A DNA stretch of 21,079 nt from an uncultured Eubacteriales bacterium (GTDB lineage Bacteria > Bacillota > Clostridia > Oscillospirales > Acutalibacteraceae): positions 1-21,079 of the forward strand of contig CAKUPP010000020.1 of the NCBI GenBank assembly GCA_934675165.1, written 5' to 3'. The notes under the pieces are model-generated. The model searched no databases and was not told the DNA's origin. It saw only the letters and a program-made list of their open reading frames with translations. The number at the start of each line of letters is the position of its first letter. The stretch's first letter is position 1. Both the position numbers and the translations under genes were made by a program. Below are positions 7,243 through 15,537 of this stretch, in pieces.

Positions 7243-9747
7243 TTATATACCTGCATTATCTGAAGCTCCAACAGCATCTCCAAATTGATTTTTTGCTATA
7301 TCGTGACCATTCTTTGTCCCAACGAAGCCTGTATTTGCCTGAGCAATTTCATCTGTTGCTGTGGCATAATAAGCTGAACTAAATTCCAACTTATTCTTAG
7401 TATCTAATTTTTTACTTTTAACAACATCTGGAACCTTTTTTTGACTTTGAATTTCATGTACAAGTTTTGCAACTGCTGCAGACACTGCACCAGTTCTATC
7501 TTTACCACTTTTGCAGTTAAATGATACCCCATATCCTATATAGTACATAAGCACCAATAACCGGCTTTGAATTGCATAAGGATCTTCTTTATACCCTAGA
7601 CCATTTGTCTGATTCCAAATATCTATTATTTGATACGACAGTTCTTTTACTAGTTCATTCTTATTTTCATTATTTTCGTTTTCAAATTTATTATTTACAC
7701 CTTTTGTTTTTACTCGATTTTTAAATTCTGCTACAATGCCATCCCACTGATTTTTCGTAGCACCTTTACCACTCAATTTTTCATTGCCCGGATTTTCTCT
7801 AAGATATTTTCCAACCAATCCTTGAAATTCTAATTTTCCTCCCTTTTTAATTTTTTCATAATCTTTTCCAAATAACGTTTCTAAACTTTTACTATTATAT
7901 TTTCTAGATATATCCAAGTCAGTAGAAATCCGTTTAATTTTATCAAAATGCCACGGATTGGCTCCGAAATTAAAAAGTAAAGGATTTTTTTTAATTTTTA
8001 AGTATAGCTCTTTTGAGCCTTTACCATCTGTTGAATTTTTACTATATGGAATATTCACGCTGATTGTTTTATCTGACATTTTCTCAAGCTGTTTAATTTG
8101 TTCAATTGGAAGCTGACCATCAGCACCAAATTTTTCGAGTGTATTTAGTGTTGGGTTCATTAATTGAACATTTCCGATAGGTATTTCATAAGGATTGTCT
8201 TCATCGCCAGCCATTTTAACCAAATTTTCAATACTACCTGCTTTTTGAAGGGCAATAGCTAAAATCATATCTTTAGTAGAATCTTCATTCCCGCGGGTAT
8301 TTCCACAACGTATGGCATTAAAAAGTTTATTTCCTTTTGCATCAGCCATACTGCTTGACCATATATTCATACCATGTTTTCCTTTTTGCCTTCTGGAAGA
8401 CACACCACGTCTACCTTCTTTTTTAAAGTAGCTAAATAACCCCATATCACAAGCAGGCGTAGCTGTTATTTTAGTTTCTATTTCTTCACATTTATCGTCA
8501 TATGTTACTATACTTCTATCAAATTTTTTCCATATATTAGCACTGCGTTCAACTCCGTGACTAACCATATCCGAGAAATTGATTTTTTTCACCTGTGATT
8601 TTAACTTTTCTTTATCATCATCTGATACGTCATTATTTTTAAAATATTCATTCAAAAGTTTTTCAACACTATTTCTTACTTCGTCCACTTTTTGACCGAT
8701 GCACTTTTTTAACTTTTGTATTAAATTATCAATATTTTTTGAATTTAAAAATCTGCGAGTATCGTTTTTAAATTGCTCAATTTCATCATCTAGAAAATCT
8801 TCAAAATCATCTTTATTAAATTCTATATTTCTCCCGGATATGTTCTTTATTTTATTAAGTATTTCCACTATTCTGTCAGGAATTTTTCGATATATACTAA
8901 TCAAATAGTCTATATTTTCTTTATTATATGCTGTTTCTTTTCTAAACTTTTCTATATTTTTAAATCTTTCATCCTCATCTACCATAAATGTGATATCATT
9001 TACAGCATTATATTTTTGAATTACAGTAGTAATTTTATCTTCAACGGCCTCGTCTTTAAATACTGCGTTATCAAGAACGGAAATGACTTTACTTACTTCT
9101 TCTCTAGCATTTTCTTCACTATTTATTTTAACTCCTGAATTTTCAATACCCAACAATTTGTATGTTTGTTTTAAAGCGTATGTTAAACATTTTATAACTT
9201 TTTTATCAAATACTAATATCTTTTTTCGAGTTTCTTTATCGCTAGGGAGTGTTTCTCCATAATTGATAACATCATCCAAAATAGAACATACGTCACTAAT
9301 TTCCTTAATTTTTCCTTTAATTTTTTCTGAAGTTTTTTCATCGTCTGATTGTTTTTTTCCTTTCGAATCAATTTCTTCCAATTTATCAATTATTCCATCG
9401 GTACACTTGAAATATTTTTGAAAAAATGGTTTAAATTTAGAAGACTTTTTCAAATTTTTTTCAAGATTTTCTTTTAAATCACGTCTCCGTTGTGATAATG
9501 TACCGTTTAAATTGGAAAATATATATAAGCACATTCCTGCTATAGATTTTTTTGTATACTGATTACTGCTTAAATTACTAAACCAGTTGCCATCCCGAAA
9601 CGTATCATGTGTATATATTCCTGGCTCCATAAAAAAAATAAATATATCAGTGATATTGCTTCCAATAACAGAATCAAACTTTACTTTGCCGGTCAATCTA
9701 TTACAAAGCTTTTCTAAATTAAGTATATGTGACTCTTTCTCATTCAT
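7243..9747 (-). CDS. IpgD/SopB-like inositol-phosphate / phosphoinositide phosphatase
   Basis: The C-terminal third matches the IpgD/SopB effector family in order: IRCGNTRGNED, SVNIPYSKNS, LLFNFGANPWHFDK (N593), QIIDIWNQTNG, SRLLVLMYYIGYGVSFN, the CX5R site CKSGKDRTG (C745, R751), and the family's closing EIAQANTGFVGTKNG. Cysteine and arginine of the catalytic loop are intact. In Shigella and Salmonella these enzymes act on host membrane phosphoinositides and soluble inositol phosphates after type III injection. The first 400 or so residues are helical, charged and unlike anything I know; the protein is 834 residues against about 540-560 for IpgD/SopB. There is no signal peptide, and no type III gene is in the window, so the delivery route is unknown. 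The ATG follows GGGGGGAAG. It has its own promoter and terminator. Family call is strong; substrate and host role are inferred. Confidence 0.88.
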   Translation of the reverse strand: MNEKESHILNLEKLCNRLTGKVKFDSVIGSNITDIFIFFMEPGIYTHDTFRDGNWFSNLSSNQYTKKSIAGMCLYIFSNLNGTLSQRRRDLKENLEKNLKKSSKFKPFFQKYFKCTDGIIDKLEEIDSKGKKQSDDEKTSEKIKGKIKEISDVCSILDDVINYGETLPSDKETRKKILVFDKKVIKCLTYALKQTYKLLGIENSGVKINSEENAREEVSKVISVLDNAVFKDEAVEDKITTVIQKYNAVNDITFMVDEDERFKNIEKFRKETAYNKENIDYLISIYRKIPDRIVEILNKIKNISGRNIEFNKDDFEDFLDDEIEQFKNDTRRFLNSKNIDNLIQKLKKCIGQKVDEVRNSVEKLLNEYFKNNDVSDDDKEKLKSQVKKINFSDMVSHGVERSANIWKKFDRSIVTYDDKCEEIETKITATPACDMGLFSYFKKEGRRGVSSRRQKGKHGMNIWSSSMADAKGNKLFNAIRCGNTRGNEDSTKDMILAIALQKAGSIENLVKMAGDEDNPYEIPIGNVQLMNPTLNTLEKFGADGQLPIEQIKQLEKMSDKTISVNIPYSKNSTDGKGSKELYLKIKKNPLLFNFGANPWHFDKIKRISTDLDISRKYNSKSLETLFGKDYEKIKKGGKLEFQGLVGKYLRENPGNEKLSGKGATKNQWDGIVAEFKNRVKTKGVNNKFENENNENKNELVKELSYQIIDIWNQTNGLGYKEDPYAIQSRLLVLMYYIGYGVSFNCKSGKDRTGAVSAAVAKLVHEIQSQKKVPDVVKSKKLDTKNKLEFSSAYYATATDEIAQANTGFVGTKNGHDIAKNQFGDAVGASDNAGI

Positions 9748-9782
9748 AAACTTCCCCCCAATGCAAAAATTGTTCTACATAC

Positions 9783-9795
9783 GATACATTGTATC
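9783..9795. promoter_or_regulatory. 13-bp palindrome covering the -10 box: candidate operator
   Basis: GATACATTGTATC has 6-base inverted arms around one central base and contains the -10 hexamer of the phosphatase promoter. A repressor bound here would block RNA polymerase. No regulator gene is nearby. Confidence 0.4.
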
Positions 9796-9816
9796 TAATG
9801 CATAAAAAAATGTCAA
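9788..9816 (-). promoter_or_regulatory. Consensus sigma-A promoter of the phosphatase gene
   Basis: On the minus strand, a perfect TTGACA (9811-9816) lies 17 bases from TACAAT (9788-9793), about 40 bases before the ATG. It sits between the stop codon of the subtilase at 9868 and the phosphatase start. Confidence 0.8.
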
Positions 9817-9867
9817 TGCACGCAACTATATTATGAACAATATTGCAACGCGCACAACAGAATCAAT

Positions 9868-11589
9868 TTATTCCTCTCTAAAAATATTAAACACCTCAAT
9901 AAAATTAAGTGTACCATATCCCCAACGTGGATTAGGATATTCACGTGTAGCTTCACGATCACAACTACGAATTAATACCGTTCTAATTCTATTCCCTGTT
10001 AAACTTGGAGCATTCCCCTCAACTATTCCCCACTGTAAAAGCAAAGCAACTGCACCTGAAGTAATTGCAGAAGAAACACTTGTACCTGTCATATTACCTT
10101 CTCCACGAGGATAGTATCCTTGAACAGAAACTCCAGGGGCTACAAAGTCCGGCGTTACAATTGAATCTACAGAAGGTCCCCATGAACTATTAATATACAA
10201 ACTGTTATCTATTTCATTGTATGCTCCCACACTTATAATTCCACGCGCTGTGGACGGTATGACAGTTGTGTAATTTGGAGTGGGAGAAATAAATTCAACA
10301 TCTGGACTAATAAACCCCGTCATTGGCAACCACGCGTGATATCTACCGCTTATTATTGCATCTCCATGAAGGCGTATTTCCCATGTTCCGGGAACAACAT
10401 CCCTGACTTGTATAACTGCAAATCTACTTTCGTTCTGATGATAAAGTACACTCACGGTAGATTTTTCTATAATGAGCTTTTTTTCATAAGTTGTTCCGGA
10501 AAAAAATGGAATACGATTAATAAGTTCTCCGGTAGGAGACTTTAAAGAAAATGATATCTTATCCCATCCTTCATACCAAACATAAACACTTAAAGAATCT
10601 GCATTATCGCCAACTCTTACTTCAATACTCTGCACATCACCAGTACGTTCAATAATTCCCTCTGTATGATGCCTCGCATTACTTTCACTGCCAACTCCTG
10701 TACAAATAGCAAAACCTTGAACATTACTCAAAAACGAAACATACTGCTCAAGTTTATTTTGTCCATTATGTCCACCAAAATTTGTTCCTAATCCCAAACA
10801 TATTACACATGGCATACGAAGTTGCGATGCTTTTTTTGTTATGTAATCAATGGCAATCATGATATCTGTAGACTCATAGGCATTTTTTTGACTACTAGGG
10901 ACCAAAAATTTTTCTCTATAATATTTACTAGCACCTCTAAGTTTAACAACTATTAATGAAGCATCCGGAGCAGCTCCTATGTATTCACCATATTCACGCC
11001 CTGCTGCAATGGAGGCCAAAAAAGTTCCATGTCCATCTTCATCTCTATGTGGTACAATATCAAACGGATTATCACTTTGTAAAGCCTCATCTAACTCTCT
11101 TTGAGTATACACACTACCAAAATTGACGTCGTTAGGATTTTCGGAATTTATGGTTTGGTCCCAAATATATTTTATTTTTGAAGTATTATTCTCGTATTTA
11201 AATACAGGCAAAGTGTAATCTATACCCGTATCAATAATACCTACGATAACACCATGCCCACTCAAACGTATATATGGCTGTTGCTGTGCACGTAAAATCC
11301 CTGCTGCTTCTAATGATTCTCTTCCGGTAAGACCATAGATTTCAGGATATACATTCAAAAAATCAGATCCAAGATCTTTAAATATTTCATTCATATATCT
11401 TTCCGACGTGTAAAAAATAGCGATTTCGTTCACCAAAACTTGACCTAACCTTATATAAGGCCTGTTTGAAACATAGTCTTGAATTCTTGGTGTATAAAGG
11501 GAATAAAAAGAAACCGTATCAGGTAAGGTAATAAATTCACTCAGTGACATTTCATCATATAAATTATCTGCTATGACAAACCCCTCCAT
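9868..11589 (-). CDS. Subtilase (S8) paralogue 2, oxyanion-hole Asn replaced by Ser
   Basis: A 573-residue subtilisin-type protein of the clostridial Csp-like group. The triad is present: D120 (IIDTGIDYT), H187 (DEDGHGTF) and S504 (GTSVSSAITSG). The oxyanion-hole position that reads SAGNE in the upstream paralogue reads TGVGSESNARHH here, with S301 (AGT) in place of Asn, so activity is probably much reduced. Both paralogues share the large insert between H and S and a C-terminal WGYG motif. No signal peptide. The start is placed at the ATG at 11589, one base after the upstream TGA, because this fits translational re-initiation; there is no good ribosome site there, and an upstream ATG at 11661 would add 24 residues overlapping the first gene with no site either. 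Csp-type proteins process or sense in spore germination; that role is inference here. Confidence 0.9.
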   Translation of the reverse strand: MEGFVIADNLYDEMSLSEFITLPDTVSFYSLYTPRIQDYVSNRPYIRLGQVLVNEIAIFYTSERYMNEIFKDLGSDFLNVYPEIYGLTGRESLEAAGILRAQQQPYIRLSGHGVIVGIIDTGIDYTLPVFKYENNTSKIKYIWDQTINSENPNDVNFGSVYTQRELDEALQSDNPFDIVPHRDEDGHGTFLASIAAGREYGEYIGAAPDASLIVVKLRGASKYYREKFLVPSSQKNAYESTDIMIAIDYITKKASQLRMPCVICLGLGTNFGGHNGQNKLEQYVSFLSNVQGFAICTGVGSESNARHHTEGIIERTGDVQSIEVRVGDNADSLSVYVWYEGWDKISFSLKSPTGELINRIPFFSGTTYEKKLIIEKSTVSVLYHQNESRFAVIQVRDVVPGTWEIRLHGDAIISGRYHAWLPMTGFISPDVEFISPTPNYTTVIPSTARGIISVGAYNEIDNSLYINSSWGPSVDSIVTPDFVAPGVSVQGYYPRGEGNMTGTSVSSAITSGAVALLLQWGIVEGNAPSLTGNRIRTVLIRSCDREATREYPNPRWGYGTLNFIEVFNIFREE

Positions 11590-11590
11590 A

Positions 11591-13321
11591 TCAATATATT
11601 GTAAGTGATCGCAGTAACGACATGGTTTTATATAAACATAGTGCACCATATCCCCAATCATTATTTGGAAATCTTAGTACTGGCCGTCGTTTTGCGCCTC
11701 TTTTTAAATATGCCTTTACTCTTTCTCCGTACAAAAACGGGTCATGCCCTTCAACTATCCCCCACTGCATCATCAAAGCTGCAGAACCTGCAACAAATGG
11801 TGCTGAAAAACTTGTTCCGGTATACGAAGCATATCCACCATTAACTTGAGTCGTAAGGACGTTAACTCCAGGAGCAAGCAAATCAGGTTTAGTATACACA
11901 ACATTTATTGTAAAGCCACGTCCGGAAAATTCACTTACTGTTTCTCTTGAAGAATCATAAGAACCCACAGTTATTACTCTTTGTGCTGTTGAAGGAATAG
12001 TTATTGTTGAATCTTCTTCTGGGAATGTAAATGCTGTCTGCGTACCAACTTCTTCGGTTGTAGGAAGATAAATATCGTAAACTCCATCCACTATCTCCGC
12101 TGCCCGAATTTTAATTGTAAATACTCCGGAAATATTATCTTGTCCAGATGTATTTATTTGAAAAAATATCTCCTGAAAAGAATTATAAAATTGTGGTTGA
12201 CCATAACTTATATATACATATGTATTATTAACTTTATAGGCTCTAGTGAGTTCATACGGCAAAATTTCTCCTGTTGAACCACCATTTGGCAAAACAAGTT
12301 CAACAGTGAAATCGTCTGTAAAATTCTTCCACAGCGCAACATAAAACGATCTATTTTCTCCGGAATAAAAAAATGTTACATCCTGATTTTCATTGGAAGA
12401 AATCTGGCCTCTGTAGTGATGTCCTGCCGCTGCTTCATTCCCTGCCGAAACAGTTATAACACATTTCCATTTTTCAGCCATATTATCAATATACCTCTCA
12501 AAAAGAGACTGACCATTATGCGGTCCATCATTACTCCCATAACTTATATTCACTGAAACAGGCAAAAGCATTTCTCTTGATTTATCAATAACGTACTTTA
12601 AAGCACGCATAAGTTCAGTAGTTCTTGCAAAAGATGGGTACCCTTTTTCACCAAGTTTAACAATTATCAAATCTGCTTCAGAAGCAACTCCTACATTTAT
12701 TCCTGCAGAAGCCCTACCGTTGCCCGCTGCTATTCCTGCAACAGCCGTACCATGACCCACTTCATCCCTTTGTGGTACAATGGAAAACGGATCTGAACTT
12801 TTTAAAGCATCGTTTATTTGTTCACGTAAATACTCGGCTCCATGTGTAAATCCTTTTGGAGGACTACCTTCTGCAGTTTGATCCCACAAAGCAACTATCC
12901 TACTTGTTCCATCGTCATTTATAAAATCTGGATGAGTGTAATCAATCCCCGAATCCACTATTGCAATAGCTGTACCTTTTCCCGTCAAATCAAACTGATT
13001 AGGTGATTTTACTGCCGAAATACACGACTGTGTTATTTCTTGCAAAAGGTTAAGAGATAGAATTTTAGGAGTCTCTATATGCTCCACCTCAGAGTAATCA
13101 TAAAGAAGAGATATTTTTTCAATCGGAAGTGTGACAATTGCATAATTTTCACTGAGGATTTCAACTTCTACATCTAACTCTTCGCTAACACGCAGTATAT
13201 CTCCATTGTACTTTATTATAACTTCCCATAATTTATTAGTACTATTATATCCGGCTTCCAATTCTGTTCCGCTAAAATTAGATAGAAAAGAACGATTCAA
13301 AAAATTATTTATTATTGGCAT
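11591..13321 (-). CDS. Subtilase (S8) paralogue 1, intact catalytic residues
   Basis: A 576-residue subtilisin-type serine protease. All catalytic residues are visible: D123 (IVDSGIDYTHPDF), H190 (DEVGHGTAVAGIAAG), oxyanion N295 (SAGNEAAAGHH) and S504 (GTSFSAPFVAG). A long insert between the Asn and Ser blocks (about residues 302-440) looks like a beta-sandwich, as in the clostridial Csp-type subtilases. No signal peptide is seen: the N-terminus (MPIINNFLNRSFLSNFSGTE) is hydrophilic and resembles an intracellular or spore-located protein with a short prodomain. GGAGG lies five bases before the ATG. It is the first of a tandem pair translated as one unit. Candidate roles are cleavage of a spore cortex lytic enzyme during germination, or another intracellular maturation step; no germination partner is in the window. 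Confidence 0.93.
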   Translation of the reverse strand: MPIINNFLNRSFLSNFSGTELEAGYNSTNKLWEVIIKYNGDILRVSEELDVEVEILSENYAIVTLPIEKISLLYDYSEVEHIETPKILSLNLLQEITQSCISAVKSPNQFDLTGKGTAIAIVDSGIDYTHPDFINDDGTSRIVALWDQTAEGSPPKGFTHGAEYLREQINDALKSSDPFSIVPQRDEVGHGTAVAGIAAGNGRASAGINVGVASEADLIIVKLGEKGYPSFARTTELMRALKYVIDKSREMLLPVSVNISYGSNDGPHNGQSLFERYIDNMAEKWKCVITVSAGNEAAAGHHYRGQISSNENQDVTFFYSGENRSFYVALWKNFTDDFTVELVLPNGGSTGEILPYELTRAYKVNNTYVYISYGQPQFYNSFQEIFFQINTSGQDNISGVFTIKIRAAEIVDGVYDIYLPTTEEVGTQTAFTFPEEDSTITIPSTAQRVITVGSYDSSRETVSEFSGRGFTINVVYTKPDLLAPGVNVLTTQVNGGYASYTGTSFSAPFVAGSAALMMQWGIVEGHDPFLYGERVKAYLKRGAKRRPVLRFPNNDWGYGALCLYKTMSLLRSLTIY

Positions 13322-13370
13322 ATTTTCCTCCGATTTTATTTTTATTTTGTTTATTTTGTAAAAAATAATA

Positions 13371-13399
13371 TTGAAATCAATGTCTAATCATGTTAAAAT
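13371..13399 (+). promoter_or_regulatory. Probable sigma-A promoter of the small secreted protein gene
   Basis: TTGAAA (13371-13376) and TAAAAT (13394-13399) are separated by 17 bases. The predicted start near 13406 gives a 5' leader of about 100 bases that includes the inverted repeat at 13418-13462. Confidence 0.5.
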
Positions 13400-13417
13400 A
13401 AACAGTCGTTAAGTATT

Positions 13418-13462
13418 TTATTTACTAATAACTATTCACTTAAAAGTTGATTTAGTAAATAA
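13418..13462 (+). repeat. Inverted repeat in the 5' leader of the small secreted protein gene
   Basis: TTATTTACTAA and TTAGTAAATAA are perfect 11-base inverted arms 23 bases apart, and a further AAGT-TTTTA / TAAAA-ACTT pairing lies outside them. It could be an mRNA hairpin or a protein-binding site in this divergent intergenic region. Confidence 0.4.
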
Positions 13463-13508
13463 GTTAAAACACTTTATTTAACAAATTTAAATTTGGGAGG
13501 AATAAAAA

Positions 13509-13895
13509 ATGAAAAAAGTAAAAAAATTTTTAGCTACAGTTATTTTATCGAGCACAATTACTGTACCAATAGGAGCACAAAATAGCTTTAGAAAAAGCCC
13601 TAAATTTGAACACGCCGTAAACTTAATAGTAGAAAAATCAGATCGCAGTAAATTTAGCAGATTTATATTTACAGAATTTTTAGATGTAATAAGAGATTTA
13701 ATTGAACATGGGGTTAAACAATCAACAATAAATGTAAAAAATCCAGCAGCTAGTATATGTGAGTTACTGGAAATAACTCCAGAAGATCTTGAAAAATATT
13801 TTGACAGCACATCCAACCCTCAAAACCTTATCGAAGAATTTTTTGAAGCTATAGATGGTGCTTTTGAAAAAATGAACTCAAATATAAATTTTTAA
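13509..13895 (+). CDS. Small secreted protein of unknown function
   Basis: A 128-residue protein that I do not recognise. The N-terminus MKKVKKFLATVILSSTITVP followed by IGAQNSF is a typical Sec signal peptide, with cleavage probably near GA-Q. The mature part, about 104 residues, is predicted helical and ends with acidic, Leu/Phe-rich helices (ICELLEITPEDLEKYFDST, then LIEEFFEAIDGAFEKM). It has one cysteine and no catalytic motif. A very good GGGAGG ribosome site lies eight bases before the ATG, and a promoter is visible upstream. It stands alone between the divergent subtilases and the BofC-C-like gene. No clear terminator follows; the 127 bases to the next gene are AT-rich, with only weak hairpins. 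Confidence 0.85.
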   Translation: MKKVKKFLATVILSSTITVPIGAQNSFRKSPKFEHAVNLIVEKSDRSKFSRFIFTEFLDVIRDLIEHGVKQSTINVKNPAASICELLEITPEDLEKYFDSTSNPQNLIEEFFEAIDGAFEKMNSNINF

Positions 13896-14022
13896 AAATA
13901 CGTTAGAATTTTATCATAAAAAATAAATTCATAAACTTTGATAACAATTTACGCATGAATAACTTTATACAAAAAAGTTAATACTAATCACATATGATTT
14001 TATTACTGTGGTGGTGTAATAT

Positions 14023-14376
14023 GTGAAAAAGTTGACCGGATTGATATTTATTATATTGTTGGCACTCGGGACAGGAGTTTTTTTATTTTTAAAAGACAAC
14101 ACCAACAATCCCACATGTGTCAATAAAAGTGAAAACACTTCAGTTATTCATACGGAAGAAAAAACTGACGATTTACCCCCTTCACCTCAAAATTACGTTG
14201 TAAAATCATATAAGGAACACGTTTCCATTTTTGAAGAAAACAATAGCACACCACTTAAAATAACAAATGTTTTAGTAAGTGATTTACCACAAGCAGATCA
14301 AGAAATGTTGAAAGAAGGCATAAAAGTTTGTGGACAGCAAGAACTGAATCTTCTCATAGAAGATTATTGCAGTTAA
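14023..14376 (+). CDS. Small membrane-anchored BofC-C-domain-like protein
   Basis: A 117-residue protein with one N-terminal membrane segment (LTGLIFIILLALGTGVFLFL), a short Ser/Thr/Pro linker and a C-terminal module of about 60 residues: YVVKSYKEHVSIFEENN, SDLPQADQEMLKEGIKV, ELNLLIEDYCS. This module resembles the short proteins found in many Clostridia and annotated as BofC C-terminal-domain proteins; BofC in Bacillus belongs to the sigma-K checkpoint of sporulation. The role here is unknown. The start is GTG, seven bases after GGTGG. A good terminator follows, so it is transcribed separately from the deacetylase. The similarity is from memory of the family pattern. Confidence 0.8.
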   Translation: MKKLTGLIFIILLALGTGVFLFLKDNTNNPTCVNKSENTSVIHTEEKTDDLPPSPQNYVVKSYKEHVSIFEENNSTPLKITNVLVSDLPQADQEMLKEGIKVCGQQELNLLIEDYCS

Positions 14377-14419
14377 CTGCAAAATTTATATAAATACAAA
14401 AAATGATATCAATCACGAT

Positions 14420-14463
14420 AAAAAGTCTACCTACTTATATATTCAAGCAGGTAAACTTTTTTT
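14420..14463 (+). terminator. Rho-independent terminator after the BofC-C-like gene
   Basis: AAAAAGTCTACCT (14420-14432) pairs with AGGTAAACTTTTT (14449-14461) with one mismatch, extended inward by CTT/AAG, and is followed by a T run. Confidence 0.8.
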
Positions 14464-14581
14464 ATTTTATAAATACTTCAAACAAAATCCGTTTTATCAA
14501 ATTTTCAGGTTAATGGAATAAATGCAATCTTAAAACATATACTTTTACAAACATAAATATATAAATCTAAGGTGATATATT

Positions 14582-15463
14582 TTGCACGTAAAAATCTTAA
14601 CTTATATCAAACAAAAAATACTTATTTTCAGTAGCTTGCTATCCGCGTTGATTTTAATAATTTTTTGCTTACCAATATTTTATTCAAACGCAGAAAATGT
14701 TCCAAAAAATTTTGAAGAAAAAAAGCTGCCAATCATTATGTACCACTTGGTATTTAAAAACCCGGGTCAAAAAAATCGTTTTACAGTTTCGACACAGGAT
14801 TTTGAAAATGATTTAAAATACATAAAAAAACATGGTTACACAACAATTTTCGTAAATGACTTAATTGCATATACAGAAGGGAAAATGCAGTTACCAGAAA
14901 AACCTATTTTATTGACGTTTGATGACGGAGCATACAATAATTATCTTTACGCTTTTCCGCTTGCCAAAAAGTATAACATGAAATTTGTTTTTTCTCCAAT
15001 CGTCCATGAAACTGAACGATACACAAAAATAAAAGATGAAAATCCAAGTTATGCACACGCAAATTGGGATAAAATAAAAGAAATGTCAGACTCAGGATTT
15101 GTGGAAATTCAAAATCACACATACAACATGCACTCAAGTAAATATCCGCGTATCGGTTGTACAAAAAAGAAAAATGAATCCAAAGCACACTATAAAGAAG
15201 TGTTAAGTAAGGACCTCTCCACTTCTCAAGATTTAATAGAAAAACACATCGGTAAACGTCCACTAGGATTTTTTTATCCGTTTGGAGCAAAAAGTAATTG
15301 TTCCGAAGAAATCATAAAATCTCTTGGATTTAAAGCAACATTTATATGTGAAAGCAAAATTAACAAAATTTCTAAAAATCCGGATTGTCTTTTTGAGATG
15401 GGGAGATTTTTAAGGCCACCCAATATATCTTCGGAAAAGTTTTTTTCATCACTTGAAAAATAA
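14582..15463 (+). CDS. Polysaccharide deacetylase (NodB family), exported
   Basis: A 293-residue protein with an N-terminal hydrophobic segment at about residues 13-34 and a possible cleavage at SNA-EN. The NodB-fold domain covers about 49-290: PIIMYHLVF at the start, the metal motif LTFDDG (D114, D115), IQNHTYNMHS (H179, H184) and FFYPFGAKSN. Such enzymes remove acetyl groups from peptidoglycan or exopolysaccharide amino sugars outside the membrane, often giving lysozyme resistance. The His motif has the spacing HTxxxH seen in the PgaB/IcaB-like clostridial branch rather than the classic HxxxH. The start is TTG, six bases after AAGGTGA. It is probably monocistronic. The family is certain; the substrate is not. 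Confidence 0.92.
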   Translation: MHVKILTYIKQKILIFSSLLSALILIIFCLPIFYSNAENVPKNFEEKKLPIIMYHLVFKNPGQKNRFTVSTQDFENDLKYIKKHGYTTIFVNDLIAYTEGKMQLPEKPILLTFDDGAYNNYLYAFPLAKKYNMKFVFSPIVHETERYTKIKDENPSYAHANWDKIKEMSDSGFVEIQNHTYNMHSSKYPRIGCTKKKNESKAHYKEVLSKDLSTSQDLIEKHIGKRPLGFFYPFGAKSNCSEEIIKSLGFKATFICESKINKISKNPDCLFEMGRFLRPPNISSEKFFSSLEK

Positions 15464-15537
15464 ATTTTTTCTAAACATTAAACTTAAAAACGTCATTCAT
15501 TAATTTTACTAAAACAAAAATCAAAAGGAGAAATCAT

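Noticed and set aside
9817..9862. Hairpin GCAA-TATT / AATA-TTGC as terminator of the subtilase pair
   Set aside because: The stem is short and bulged, and the T run on the minus strand is too far away and belongs to the next promoter's spacer. I cannot support it as a terminator.
11590..11661. Longer N-terminus for subtilase paralogue 2 (ATG at 11661)
   Set aside because: It would overlap the upstream gene by 71 bases with no ribosome site, and the added residues match nothing in the paralogue. The ATG one base after the upstream stop fits coupled translation better.
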